Assembly: GCA_016859345.1 (NCBI GenBank)
Contig: CM029126.1
Location: 7,371,527 to 7,435,526, forward strand
DNA from: Istiophorus platypterus
Lineage: Eukaryota; Chordata; Actinopteri; Istiophoriformes; Istiophoridae
DNA length: 64,000 nucleotides
Reading direction: 5' to 3'
This document shows, one piece after another, positions 37,259 through 50,582 of the stretch; within the stretch, counting starts at the first letter, position 1; each line of letters begins with the position of its first letter. The notes beneath the pieces are model-generated. The model was not told the DNA's origin. It worked only from the letters and a program-made list of their open reading frames with translations, and did not search any database. The position numbers were made by a program, and so were the translations under genes.

Positions 37259-39365
37259 GTTGAATGCAAATCAAAATCACACAAATTGCATTTTATTATT
37301 TTGAAACTAACCACAACTTAATTTTCATCACTGTCTCACCGCATCACCCCCTGGCTGGTTTTAGAAAGGTGTGCGTCTGTACACACGAGGTCTGAAGTAT
37401 GTGTGAGGTGTGCACTTTCTCACCTAAGCTTTAGATGGGGAAATGGCCCACTACTGTTTTTGGCTCTCCATTATTTATACATCTGGTCCCTTGTCTTTCA
37501 AACCCCCCCCCTTTCTATCTTCTCTTCCTTTCCCTTCTCCCCCTTTTTCCTCATGCTCCCTTCCCTCTACTCCTTCCTTCCACTTCCTCTTTATCTCGGC
37601 GCTTGGTGAGCAGTAACATTTAATTAGCATCAAAAGGCCAGGGCCCATGAAGTATCTATGAGCTGTGACATTTGTGGCAAGACAGGGATTCCTCAGATGA
37701 CCCCGGGGCCTTGCACGTCGAGGGGTCCAGGGAATATCAGACACCATTACCGTCTTGTAAGAATGTTCAGCCCAGCATCCTTAGCCCAGAGATATTCCAG
37801 TTCTTGTGATAGGTCAAAACTCCAAGCACTCCTCTTGAGAAGAAGAGTGTCAGAGTGATTCGTGGTTATTTATATTGTTGATCATGCCTTTAGCTGTTTT
37901 TTTTTTTGTTGTTGTTGTTTTTTTGTTTTTTTCAGCTGGAGCAGTGCCATTTCTTTTTCTAGTTAGTGGTCTGACTGCTGCTTCTTAGGCTTGTCCATTT
38001 TTCTTCGTATGTCAAAAATGCGAATCCCCATGCAACACAAACCACATTTAAAAAAAAAAAAAAAAATGAACAGCAACTGAGGAACGGCTGCGAACCATAT
38101 TGGCATGTTCCTGTAGAAATGGCTAAGGGCCAATGACCACAGATTTAGTGGTGCTAATCTCAGGTGGAAAAGCTACAAGCCTGAAGCCTTCAAGCATGGC
38201 TCTGTTCTGGCACTGCCTCAGTGGGCACACAGTCAGTGCGGCACCATTGTTACCAGGACTTCCCATGTTGCCCCCCCACTGTTTTTCTGCTACAGTCAAA
38301 CTCCACTTAAAGTGCAGATTTCTCAATTCTACAGGTGAGGATAATGTAGAAAGTATGCAGAGTTGGAAAATACTGCAAAGGGGGAAACGGGAATGTGGTA
38401 TATGCAGCAACATTGCATGGTAGTCTAATTAAGAAATTTAAGCTGGTTTAACACTTTGCTGATATAAGTGACCTCTTTCTTTTTGAGCTCAGACACGCTC
38501 TACTGTATTTATTCATTTTTCCTTTCTCCCAGTGCCAGAGTCCTGCACCTGGGTCTTTTGGCAGGAGTTGAGCAAATCTGTTCAGCTTTCCTAATATTAT
38601 TTTTGCCTCCAAATTGATGAAGCACTTCCGTCGCCAAACAACAATCCGCTTTGCTTTCGAGCCGTGTGTCTGAACTGGAGACGGGAATCGTGACGATGTG
38701 TGCCAGCGAGGAGACGCGGGAGTGGCAGCAGGATGGATGCCACCCACCGCTGAGAAAATGAGTGGAATCGCAGCATTTTCCACCCAGCTGACATCCAAGA
38801 CAGATGGAGCTAGCGAAACACTGCGGCGCAGCCCCAGCCGAAACCATGGCAACAGCGTGTACACGGCAACAGGAAGCCTGCGAAGCCAATCAGAGAGGAG
38901 AAAGCAATGCCATCTAAGTAGGTCCCTGAGGTAGACTCAGAGAGTATAATAGCCTAACGGATGGAGGTTGCTGCCGAAAGAATCAAGAGGATCCATCATC
39001 GGGCTGGTGGAAGACTAAGAGCAGTATAACGCCATATGCTTCATATCCTTAAGGGATGATTTGATATAAGCTGCAACAACTACCATTTTAGTTCATAGGC
39101 AAAATGGCATGTCGTCAGCAATGCCTCTGTAGTGCTGTTAAACAGAAGCTGACTAAAGCCTAGAGGCATGTCTGCGGTTGATGTGTTTTTTTTTTACAGA
39201 GTTTACAGACGGTGCTGCGTGAAAGGGCTGCCTCTCTAGAATCTGAATTCACCTGATATGCCCCTGTGGTATTGCATTTCTGTACTGTTGCCCGTAGGGA
39301 ATTGGTCATTTCACTTTGCTCCACAGAGCAGATCACCTGCACAACAACAACCTTAAAACTAATAG

Positions 39366-39415
39366 AGATTCAGTGTCTTGCTCAAGGACACTCGAGAACA
39401 CTTGACCTCAGGCCC
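39366..39415 (-). repeat. SINE tail fragment
   Basis: The string ttcagtgtcttgctcaagga is the reverse complement of the 'ccttgagcaagacactgaa' segment in the body of the tRNA-derived SINE family seen at 16.8 kb. Neither promoter box is present, so this is a short truncated remnant. Confidence 0.6.
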
Positions 39416-41689
39416 TGTAGCTGAATGAAAGTTTGATTTCCTCAGCACTCAGTAAAAACCACATTGTTGACCCAAAAAAGCATGTTGCTTTTTACAGTAA
39501 GGGATTTATTTTAATTCACTACAACGTTTACAGAGACACAGGATCAATGTACAAAGTTGTCTCAATCTAGAAAATGTCGCTGATGGGCATCTAGCAGGCA
39601 GAAATGTTATTTTCTTTGCTGCAGTGAAAAACAACCGCTCCCGGCATCATCGCACCATCTACCTCCGATGGAAAGGCACGCGGTGTAATGCGGGAGGCCA
39701 AAGTAAATGTCATAAAGCATGTTCACATTGCACAGGTAGGGAAAAGAAAAATAATATTGCAACATATTCACCAGGGTGGGCGTCAAAACTGCTCTTTTTT
39801 TTTTGTTTTGTTTTTTTAAAGCATTTGTGTTTATTGAAAAAGCATCACTTTTTTTCCGAGATCTGAATTATAGCCACCTGATACTGAAGTTGAATGTGAC
39901 CCTTGCATGGCCCCGATCTCAAATTCTCAGATCAATTGCGCCTGCCACATTTTCTGACACCCTCTGCCTTGTCTGCGAGAGCGCGGGCAGTGTTTAATTT
40001 ATGTGCTCCAGAAAAAGACCTCTGAAGTATCGTCTCTGCATTTTCAGATGAGCTCGGCAGCACTGTAACACCTTTGTTACGACGCCCACTGCCTCAGATT
40101 TAGCAGCGTGTGAGACAGATAAAACATCAACAGAGGAAAAATATAATTGTATATATTACCATCTCTAATTGTTTTTACCGAGGCAGTGCCTTTTAGTTCC
40201 ATATCTCCATGTTATGAATCGAGAATTGCAGTTTGACCTTGCACGCCTACAAGTTTTTTTTTTCCCCTTCTCTTAGAATATATGGCATCACAGCTCGCTG
40301 ATGAAATGTCCATGATTAAAAGAAGTGAGCCACTGCCTTCGCTCTCACCCTGTTTGAGAAATTGACTTTCTGGAGCGCCTTACTGGTTTCAATTTTCGAG
40401 GAAAAGCAGCGAAATTTTTGTGGGTCTGAATGGCAGTTATCTATGCTATGCAGCCTGTGCACTGTGTTAAGCTGAATTGCCTTTTATTTTGAGAGTCTAT
40501 GGAGGCTTGGTGATTATGTAGGCTTTTTTTTTTTTTTTTAAAGGAGGATAGATTACATAGTAGTTTTGGTTTTGTTTTTTTTTGTTTTGTTTTTTTGCAG
40601 GGAAGCAACTTCACTCCAAAGGCATCATACTTCAGAGGCACAGTGGAGTTAAATTACTACACGTGCTGCTTGGGCTGACATGCGTGACAGCAGGTCCCTG
40701 GCTTCCAAAATACACTCATGCTTACTGCACCACGCCTCTTTACCAACTTGCTATTTATTGACAGCTTCTGACAACACAATAACCTCCTGCAGGAGCACCA
40801 ATAAAGAACTCGTGCAATGAAAATTAATCTGAAAAGCCCGTTCTATGGCATCTTAATTTAGAGTGGAGACATACACATAGGGAGGACATAAATGCATTCT
40901 CAGGCAAACATCTGCCTCTCTTTGGCTTCACACACACACACATACGATCAAACACACACGATCACTCACACAATCACTCCCCCACATGCATGGCATCACA
41001 GTAGCCATGTTCCTCACTGAGTCAACTCTTTGATGAGGCAGGCGATGCTTTGAAGCCCTGCTCCGCTATCAACAGCTCTTAAAGCTCGCTCGCTCTCTCT
41101 CTCTGACACGCACGCACGCAAACAGCTTGCTCGTATCGTATCGCCAAGTGAACCGCAGATCCACGCTAGGCCACACAGATAACCCAAATCTGATCTCCCT
41201 CATCCAGCCTCGCCTCCTCTCATCCCAGTCAAAGATTCACACTCGAACCTCCCACATTTTCCTTCCACCTCTCTCTGTCCCTTTCTCTCTCTGTTTCTCC
41301 CACTGAGGCTGTGACTACTTTATCCTCTACACTTTACCCTAACCCCTTCATCGCATTGTGTTCCTTCAATCTCATTAACACTCCCATGCTATCCACTGGC
41401 TCTTTTTGCACTGATCATGTTTACCTCTCTCTGGGAATAAACAACAGGTATTTGCGGTATATTTATTGTCCAGTATTCCGAGATATCTTGGAGGAGGAGG
41501 TCTGGACCTTCTCTTACAGTATAAAAAAAGAAATGAATTCCTGTTCTATTCCACTGCGCTGAAGAATGGCACTGTGTTTTTTGTCATCTCTGATTTTTTT
41601 TTGATTTTTTTTTTTTTTTGCCTCTGCTACAAGCTCAGCCTGAGAATGATTATGTTGGTCGGCCTGTGTCTGGTCCAAGGGACATCTGA

Positions 41690-41935
41690 CATCTTAACCA
41701 TGCTGCTAGCATGGCTCTAGGGATAACGATGGTGGCGTGTTTGGTCCATCACTTCGGTCCGAACTGAAATATCTCATCAAACTGTTGGATGGCTTGTGAT
41801 GAAATTTTTTACAGACATTCATGGTCCTCTTGGGGACCTCTAGGAGTCTCTGAATATCTGTATGAATAACTGGTGTCATCAAATCTTTTCATTAAATCAG
41901 TGAAATATTTTGACATCTACCTAATGAATTTGAAC
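41690..41935 (+). repeat. Common teleost interspersed repeat fragment
   Basis: The series 'ccatgctgctagcatggctct', 'tggtccatcacttcggtccg', 'tgaaatatctcatcaaactg', 'tggatggcttgtgatgaaattt' and 'acagacattcatggtcctct' is a very widespread percomorph repeat. The pattern 'gtgaaatattttgacatctac' repeats the module near 41908, as usual for this internally repetitive family. Confidence 0.75.
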
Positions 41936-42879
41936 AATTTAACCCTCTTCACTCCAACTTCAGGACAGAACAGCTACTTGTGCAGTAAAATCGAAATCTT
42001 GTGAACAAACTTAGCATAAAATGTCCTTTTTCCAATTTGAATACACGTGATTTTTTTCTCTTGTGCAACTTTAGGCCAAAATGTCTGTTTTGGAAATTAA
42101 TCTCTTAATTTAATAGGCAGATTTGCAGAGTACTGTCATGTTCTAAAGGGGCTAAACCATTTAGATTGACCGAATAGTGTGCTCTCCAGAAACTCTCTTG
42201 GAAGCAACTTGTTTTTAATGTACTACTAGTATAACACTTGAATTGAGGAGCGTAACAAACATTACAACATTACGGTGAATTTACCGGGGCCTTTAACTTA
42301 TAAGATTCTGTCGCTGATTTCAAGTTGCTGACAAGATTTCAAAAAAGTGTGTGAAAACTTTAATCCGTCACCCACACGGTCTTGCAGAGTTTCATCCATT
42401 TGCATGTAGCTCTCTCAAGTCTCGAGCTTTTCTCTCTCAGACTTAAACAAGATCTCTCAGATTCCCTGCAGTTTCCTGGGGAGTATTGTCTGTCCGTGCC
42501 CACACAGGAAGGTACCCGCAAGCTCCTCTGTCTGGCTGAACGGGCCAGGAGGTGACTGTTGTCCTCCCACACCAGGCATGCGAAACTGTGTCACGGCCCT
42601 AATGAGGAGCGGATCTGACATCCTCTCCGACCACTGCTCCTCTCAGCCTCCCATCAACCCCCAACTCTTCTTCCTGTTCTTCATCCCAAGTAATGATGGC
42701 AGAGAGGTTGTGGTACCGGGCAAATTGTAGGTTGAATTATTGATGGGTCACCGGGTCTTTCTGGTCTGTGGCTACAGGGAGGACTGATCGTCTATGACAT
42801 CCGTCAGAACATAAACATGTATAAGAGTGTTGCTAAGTGACAGGACAGCTCTTTCTTTCTTTTTTTTCCTTCTTTAAAT

Positions 42880-42897
42880 TATTTATTTATTTATTTA
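42880..42897 (+). repeat. (ATTT)n microsatellite
   Basis: Four to five tandem attt units after a pyrimidine-rich ctttctttct stretch. Confidence 0.9.
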
Positions 42898-43669
42898 CTT
42901 GTGTGGAGTATTGAGAGTGTGTGTCGCAGGGGTAGCTGATGAGGTCCGGTATGTTGACGTTGTTATCTCCCGAGGTGTGAAGACAATGACCCACAAGGAT
43001 TTGCCGTGACAGGTAGCTCAGAGAGAGATCTAGAAAAATTTCGAGTCTCCATGTATTTCCTTAACCCTCCCTCTGGATTTCCTCCTCTTTCATTTCATGC
43101 AGGCATGGTATTGCAATAACATTGCACATAGCAATCAGCTTTAGATGGGGGAAAAAAAACTGTTCCATCTGATTTCCCAAGAAAAACTGAAGCATACACT
43201 GCCACTCGGTGGCTACCCAGTAATATGGAAACATTATATTGAAACTGAAACATCCCACCAATGACCAATTGTGTTTATTACAGTCAATCAACCACATCTT
43301 CGAAAATATCCTTAATCCTATGCAACTAGAATTGTTGATTTTTTTCTGGCATTGACTAACACACAGGCAGATATAATGTTTTCATACTCGTAGTAATTAG
43401 GCTCTGGATAACAACAGGAGCCTAGGCAGAAGGCGGAGCGTATACAGTATATGCACAATAATTGCATCATTAAATGGAGAAAAATAACAGCGACTGTGAC
43501 CGCAGTGTTATACAGTTGCAGCAGTCAGCAAACTGTGAAATCATTTGTTATAAGCCCAGTTTAGTGGGTCAAAGGGAGGGGTAGAAAGTAGGTGGGCTGC
43601 TCGTGTATTTGAGAGACGAACATTTAAGCTAATGAATATTGCTTAACAATACACAAAAAACATGTTTCC

Positions 43670-43950
43670 CTAAGGTGCTGGGCCTCCACCAGGCGCCGGA
43701 ACAGCGTGAGCGTGCGTCGGCATTGATTCTACAGGTCTGTTGATTTCTACTGGATGGATGGAACACCATTCTTTTTGCTCGTGTGGTGTTTTAATGACGA
43801 TGGTAGAGAGCGGCGTCTAAAACTCCGGGTCCAAAATCTCCCATAGGTGTTCAATTGGGTTGAGATCTGGTGACTGTGAAGGCCATAGCATATGATTCCC
43901 ATCATTTTCATACTCATCAAATCATCCGGTGACCCCTCGCACCCTATGGA
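43670..43950 (-). pseudogene. Tc1/mariner-type transposase relic (C-terminal fragment)
   Basis: Read on the minus strand, about 43.86-43.92 kb encodes WPSQSPDLNPIEHLWEILD. This is the DDE-domain signature SPDLNPIEHLW of Tc1/mariner transposases, which precedes the last catalytic acidic residue. About 110 bases further along, VESMP marks the C-terminal end. The frame is broken: there is a stop just after WEILDPEF, another upstream of FDEYEND, and the long open frame across this locus is shifted by one from the real coding frame. The N-terminal helix-turn-helix domains, the first catalytic acids and the terminal inverted repeats are not visible, so this is a truncated, dead copy inside the 41 kb intron. 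Confidence 0.85.
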
Positions 43951-45644
43951 CTGGGCCGCTTTCATCCTTTTTCTTGACTCATTTTCCCAGCGTTCTTCCT
44001 TTAATCTGTCACCCATCTTTAGCTCGAGGACTAATTTAAATTTACGGCTTCCTCCATCCGACGGGGGCTCGATTGAGCGCCCGCCACTTGTTTGTTTTTC
44101 TAATTCGGGCCTTGGTGGGATCTTACATTTTACCGCTGCGTTTGTTTTCTGAGAGTTCCTCATATCTAATTTATCGGATCTGCTTTAGTATGTTCGCCTG
44201 CTCACTCTCAGGCGATGCTTTGCCGCATAAATTATGCAGGGTACTTTTTCGTTCCTGACATCAGTGGCGAGCCGCTGATGTGGGACTGCGTGCTGCAACT
44301 TAGCAGACAGTGTTCAAAATATCTGTGTCACTCTGCCATTTTTTTTCCCCGATTGAGACGTTGAAACGTTTAAGCTTTGTGCAAAAGGACAGACCAGAAA
44401 TTCACAATGAAATCAATAGCAACAATGCAATAATAAAGAATAAAATAATTTTTTAAACTGTTTCAAATCAATATTTTCCTTCGGTAATGGTTTTCAGAGA
44501 GCCTACAGAAGAATAGACACGGCAGGCTTTCTGCTATCTCGCCCATGTTAGCCTTGCATATTTAATATGAATTTTAAACACCAATAATACGGTCCAACAT
44601 AGCCTCCATGTGTAGCTGTATATTCAAAGCAGGGACAAAGCCTGCTCAAAGGCAACAATGTTGATCATACTGAGATTCAGACTTGTTGAACCGTAGGCAA
44701 GTGATGGTGCTGCGACCTGTGGACTCCTCTGCTTCACAGTCAGCTCACACCGGCAGCTTGTGAAATGAAGAACGAAATCAATGTGCAAGAAAAGGTCTCC
44801 TCCTGTCAGTCTTGTCGGATCCAGCTGAAAGGGTAGAAATATTGGGGTAGATGATTGAAGCCAAGACTTGTAATATTCCTTCCAATCAGTGACGACTGCA
44901 CACGGGTCGGAGATACGCGTAGAGTATCTCATTCTTTCTTGAATATTCCTGTGCTCAGAGAGACACAGGGAAAAAGCAAAGGATCCTAATAATGATCAGT
45001 GCCACCGGGAGAGAAACTAAACAAACTGGATGCGGGTGCTGCTCATAAAGAATCAACTTTTTGATACAGTCACCTCGCATTGAGTAAATGAGCATCTTAT
45101 TATGGCCTCAGCAGAATGAAACCTCAGATATCTCTCAGCCAGTGGCGGTCCTCCATGTTTTATGAACCAAGTTTTATTGTGTATGCGACGGTTCGTGGGT
45201 ATGTGCACACATTTTTTAACTCAAACCATGGAAATATATCTTAGCAATAATGCAGAAGAAGTTTAAACACTCTCTCATCCACACACAGCTGACTGTACAT
45301 TTTATAAACTTTTCTATTCATATCCATTTAAATTAAAAAAAGGAAACTATAACAAATTTCAAGTAAGGTTACAATGCAGAGTTTAACCTAATATTCCTAG
45401 TTTTTGTTGTTTTTGTTTATGGAAGACACAATAACCAATTTTAGCTTAATATGTCATTTGCTCAATTTATTGAAATGCTTTTGTTGTCGTCCCTTTCTTT
45501 AAACTTTACTGTGGCCCTCTCTGAAAACAAACCTATACCCTTGTGTTTCTTACTTAGGGCCTACGTTGAAGGTTTGATGAGAAGTTGATTCTATTTTGAA
45601 TTTTTCATATGAGCACCAGTTATTCATCATATAGCACATCACCA

Positions 45645-45775
45645 GAGATGTGGAATAGAGTCACAAATTCAGTGACTTCAGACTCAACTTGACAAAGACA
45701 AAAGAGACTCATAACCTGACTTTGAGCTCACAACAAGGTCTCGTGATTCTACTTGGACCTAATGCTCCAAGTGGA
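45645..45775 (+). repeat. 'Gacttgactc'-type teleost repeat fragment
   Basis: A run of diverged gactt/gactc modules ('tgacttcagactcaacttga', 'aagagactcataacctgactt') matches a known kind of teleost repeat built from acttgactcgactt-like units. Short and old. Confidence 0.5.
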
Positions 45776-46139
45776 AGAACCTTCCGAGCCAAAAGCATAT
45801 GCACACCACTGTTCTGACTGAATGCTCACTTATGAGGCTCTTGTTTGATGCGCTTGTGAGTTATTGATTATAACTTCATAGCATGATTTGTTTTAGGGTT
45901 ATAGGATTAATGTCTAGAGGAAGGAGCATAGTGGTAACTAAGGGGGAAATGAAATGGCAGTTAGTTTGAAGGAGAATGTCTGACCACTTTTTGAAAGCCT
46001 GAAAGCACAATTTAAGATTTCAGACGTGACTTTTAATTTAGTATTTGTCTCACCTCTCACTATAATTGAAATTGATTTGTGAATATTTGTAAATTAGATC
46101 CTACATCTAAGTCGAGCTGTGGCGAAGTCGATTGACTGA

Positions 46140-46410
46140 GCGTTCACCGGAAACTCGTTGAAATATTGATCGGTTGTTTATGTGATTTTTACAAACACAA
46201 ATGCCAAACATGATGTAGATCCAGCTTCTCAATTTTGAGGATTTGCAGCACTCTTTTGTTTAATGTCACAGTGAACGGACTTGGACTTTAGGAAGCTGTG
46301 AAAGACATTTTTTACAACGTCATTTTATAGAACATTAAATCAAAAAAGTAGTTTGCAGTTCCTTAAGCAATGAAAACAATCTTTAATCGTTTCCTACTGT
46401 TCACACGGAC
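46140..46410 (-). repeat. AT-rich MITE-like repeat, copy 4
   Basis: Carries 'ccagcttctcaattttgaggatttgcagca', 'acttggactttaggaagctgtgaaagac' and 'tttatagaacattaaatca', in the order and orientation of copies 1 and 2. The ends are eroded. Confidence 0.65.
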
Positions 46411-49400
46411 CATCTAGAATACAAAGAACTGCAAATTTGGCCCTTTGTTTGCCCACAGAGGGACAACACAAATATCAGTAATGCCAACAGAGCCACCTGA
46501 GACAACAAGACTCTTTCTTTTTTTCTCTGGCTAATCCACAGGTGATTGCTGTCTGCACAACTCTCCATGAGTCAATGAATGATGTGCCAGTAGAGACAGT
46601 TCAGTGTTGGTTTAATTTTTTTTTTTTCTTTAAGTTTTGTGCCCCGAGCCGACAGTCTCCGCTGCCTTTTTGATGTGTTATCAATTCAGTTTCGAGAGTA
46701 AAAGCTTCCCCGGAGGTTCAGGACAAAGGGAAAAGACAATCAGAAAATGGCTGTGGACTTGCATGTCGGTGGAAGATAGCCACGGAGGCAGAAGAGGTTA
46801 GTTTGCAGATATCTGTTCAGAAGCTGCCAAAGAGGAATTATTTATCTGCGGCCTAAAGAAACCCCCCCCCCCCCCCAACCAGGCAACATCAGAAGAGTCT
46901 GAAAATGTCACCCACTGAGTTTTTAGATTTAGTTGTTATTTATGGAACACAGGAACTTGAAGTGACTTCTAATGAACTCTTCTTACAGAGACAACTGGTT
47001 GCATGAAAATCACTGTGTGCTGGACTTGTATCAAGACGGCATTATGCATGCAGTCTGCATGTGCTTTGGTCTCAACCCGAAGACAGAATCAAGGAAACCA
47101 CAAGCAGTCCTGTGAAGTGCAGATAAAATTCGCCTTCAAACTGCAGATGTGTTTTCCATGACACTGCTGCTTACCACCCATTTCTCATCTCTAGCAGATC
47201 AGGTTTCCTGCCTGCTTTGTCTCCTACATCTCCGTAATGTGTAGATAGATGAGGTGATAGCAGGTGTGAAAGACAGGGTTTTGTTCTCACAATAAAAGCC
47301 TGCATTCATCCTCTGAAACAGTGACACCGTGAATCAGGGATTTGTCTAGCCGACGAAGCTCTTCTCTGGCTGATGAAACATGTCAGAAACTAGTCACATG
47401 GTAAATCATTTTATTGCCACATTATATCTCCACCGTGCCTGTCACATGCTTAACCAGACCTGAGAATTTGTCCCAAAATGTGTAGAGGAATGAGAAGGCA
47501 GGTGAGACTGTCTGCATTGCATTGAATGATTAAGAGAGGCTTTGATTTATCTTTAACTATCTTTAACTAAGTATGGTGATATTCTATAATTCTATACTTA
47601 CTGTCAGCAAATCCACTGTGAAAGACCAAAACCTACAAGGAATCAGTCCCACTGAAAAGTATTGTTTCTGTGGCCAACAATCTATTGTTGTCCTAAAACT
47701 ATTAAAAACAACATAACAGAGCTAGACCAGTGCACTGGTGGGCATGTTCCTTTATTAAGATGAACACTGTAGTTTATTTTTTGTCAATACCACACACAGC
47801 ATCCTGCTGACTTAAATACTCGCTAGGTACAAATCTGCAGCAGTTTCCCCCCAAAATAAAATACACTATTAATGCCCGTTTGAGTAATGTTTAGCGATGT
47901 TCCAGTAAACTGGTTGTAATATAGGCTCAGTTGCCAGTTTATCCTGCGCTGCGAACTAAAACAAATTCAGTCTAATAAAACAGACCCACGATAAATTGCA
48001 CTTTCACTAGGTATTAATGTTCAATTTTTGTCAAGATTGTCTCCCAGAGGTCTTCACTCAGCCATTATTGTGGAGGCTGCAGTTTGTGTTGTTGACGAAC
48101 TGTGTTGCGCTATACTGATGATTTTTTCTTGATTTTTTTTTTTTTTTAAGATTATTTTGCCCTTCGCATATATATCAACAAAGGTATACAAATTAACTGA
48201 AATACTTCTTTCAGTTTCTATTATGGTCATTACCATGACTGACATAAATGTTACTGATGCATAAATTTAAGTGGCACTATGCTGCCTTTCAAGTTATCCT
48301 GCCATTCAACTGTCTCGAACTATAAAACTGTTAATCACCTGCTTGTATTTCTGCTGATTTTTACATTAATACTTTTGCAGCGTCCAACAAAGTTATGAGG
48401 TTTTTATTAACTTCTGGGCCATAGTGTTAAGTTATTTCATTATATTTCATCTCCACTAGTAGAATTTCACGAAAGTTTAAGGAACCGTCGTGACAGCATA
48501 ATGTTCGGCAGTTTTTTCTCTGGCCACAATAACTAGCTTGAAAATTTAACACCACCACATGACGCCTAGTGACACTATAACCCACGGTGCCAGTTTTAGG
48601 ACATTATGTGGCCTTTTTTAGGAATGGAAATACATCTTGGTACTGTTTAAAGATTTACATGTTCAGTAGGAAAAAATTGGGCTGGGAGCTGAGCGCATAG
48701 ACGGGGTAAATGAGTTGGAAAGTATTGAGAGACGGATTAAATCATTGGTCGTTTCGTAGGATTTGTTAACATTAGGAAAAATATCACTAGCCTTAGCCTT
48801 TAATTCAGAAGAGCAATATGCTCCTCAAAAATACAAAAATTGGTTTGTTTTTGGGTTTTTTTTTCCCCCCATCTGCTGCCTTAAGACTTTTACAACAATA
48901 TCTTACACTGACAGTCACACATATGGAGAGCTTAAAAATGTTAAGATTCAGCTGGTATGGAGGAGTGAATGCGTCCATTTTTTTTCATGTCCCTTGTTCC
49001 CTGAGGCGAGGACTGAGAGGTTTTACTGGTAAACAGAAGTGGCAGACTAAGAAAAGTTTTTCAAAGCGTCTCTCCGCTGGGCTCTGATGATGTTTGCTGT
49101 GGGAGAGATGACTGCATGCCTGATGCATGTCTTCAGTGGTTAAGAGCTGACAGTAACGCCATCTGTGTCCAGCCTCCCATCAGCCTTTCCACAGGGAATT
49201 TCAACTGAAAGGCAAGAAAGGAGACCTGTTGGCTGTCACCTTGGATCAATGTTGCTCTCTGCTCAGCTCCACCATGCTGCCCTTCTTTATGAGACAGATG
49301 GAGAAAGTGAGAGAAAAAAAAAAATCTAAATTGTGGACACAAGCAGTCTTGGAATTTATCGATAGCTATGCATTAAAGGGTGCATGGGTAGGTGATGCAA

Positions 49401-49850
49401 ACACACAAAGTTTAAATACAGTAGCACTTCATAGATGAAGTTCACATGTTGGAGGAGGCTGTCACCTTGGCGCAAGACCAGCAGCATGACAATGAGGACA
49501 GATTTATGAAAAAGTCCCTTAATTGAGCTTGTGTGCTGCGAACAGTAAATCACCGAGCAGATGCCAGCCAAAGGGGTTTTACTATAATTAATCAAGTAAT
49601 TTATAAACAAGCAAACAAGAATAAATTAGTGCAATATAAATCAGATGCCCCTGCTTCATGCTTGTATGTTACTCAGTGTATGAGTGTGTGTTTAGGTCCG
49701 TTTTGTTTAAATGTGCATCATTGCACACGGCGAAGTAAGTTTCTATATTCAAACTCAAAATGATGCAAGCAAATCACCCAAATGAGAGCACGTGCGTGTG
49801 TGTATGTGTGTGTGTGGGTTTTGAACTGTGAGTGTGTGTGTCTACTTTGA

Positions 49851-49853
<3 letters not shown>

Positions 49854-49919
<66 letters not shown>
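49854..49919 (+). repeat. (GT)33 microsatellite
   Basis: Uninterrupted GT dinucleotides over about 66 bp, with shorter GT runs just upstream (about 49795-49816 and 49831-49840). It faces an AC run at 50071-50104. Confidence 0.98.
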
Positions 49920-49920
<1 letters not shown>

Positions 49921-49949
49921 ACGCGCCTGTGGGCTTCTGGTTTATTCGA

Positions 49950-49966
49950 GCAGCAGCAGCAGCAGC
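49950..49966 (+). repeat. Short (CAG)n run
   Basis: Five to six gcA/cag triplets followed by ggtggtggt. Not in a coding frame of any gene seen here. Confidence 0.9.
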
Positions 49967-50070
49967 GGTGGTGGTAGAAAGGACATATGAGGAGAGATGA
50001 GACTAGTCGGAGGATCATTAGTGTTCTCTTTGATGGAATAGGGAGCCAGAGGACTCTAGGAGCGAGTGTA

Positions 50071-50104
50071 ACACACACATACACACACACACATGCACAC
50101 ACAC
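50071..50104 (+). repeat. (AC)n microsatellite
   Basis: Interrupted AC run (acacacacatacacacac...) 150 bp after the (GT)33 tract and complementary to it. Confidence 0.95.
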
Positions 50105-50399
50105 CAGAATTAACAAGTGAATGTGTGAAGCCACCCCGATCCCATCCCACTACTTTGACACAGTGTGTAGCCAGAGTTCTGGGACCATCTCATGGACACA
50201 TAAAAACATATCGTAGCACATTTTTCCTAATTTTTTTTCAAGACTTTTCTTTTCCCAGCTAGAGAAAAAGTCAAACTTCTCCAATGGATCACTGCTGTCT
50301 CAGAGAGCACCTGTACAAGGACTTTGCCTAAATAAAAGGCAGACGATTATTTTCTCTTATTAGTTGCAAACAGTGTCTGGAATATCCCGGAGCCATTAT

Positions 50400-50582
50400 C
50401 TCATTAAATGTGTTTGATTTTTCTCTGAAAAATGGCAAAAACTCATTACTTTTTCAATTTCTTATTATGATAAGACAAGGAAAAACAGAAAATTCTGATA
50501 TTTATCCATCAATGCTAGATATTTTTTGGTTGATAAAATTAGTTGATTATTTTTCTGTAACTCTGTAATTGTTGCAGCTACA
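50400..50582 (+). repeat. AT-rich MITE-like repeat, copy 5 (3' half)
   Basis: Holds 'gaaaaatggcaaaaactcatt', 'ggttgataaaattagttgattatttt' and ends 'taattgttgcagctac', the terminal half of the family in the plus orientation. The 5' half is missing. Confidence 0.6.

Noticed and set aside
38448..38889. Overlapping 138- and 126-codon minus-strand ORFs
   Set aside because: Two different frames are open over the same GC-raised DNA and neither has a known domain; this is typical of chance open frames.
43747..44163. 138-codon minus-strand ORF
   Set aside because: Its C-terminal half is a frame-shifted reading of a Tc1/mariner relic; the real signature lies in another, stop-broken frame.
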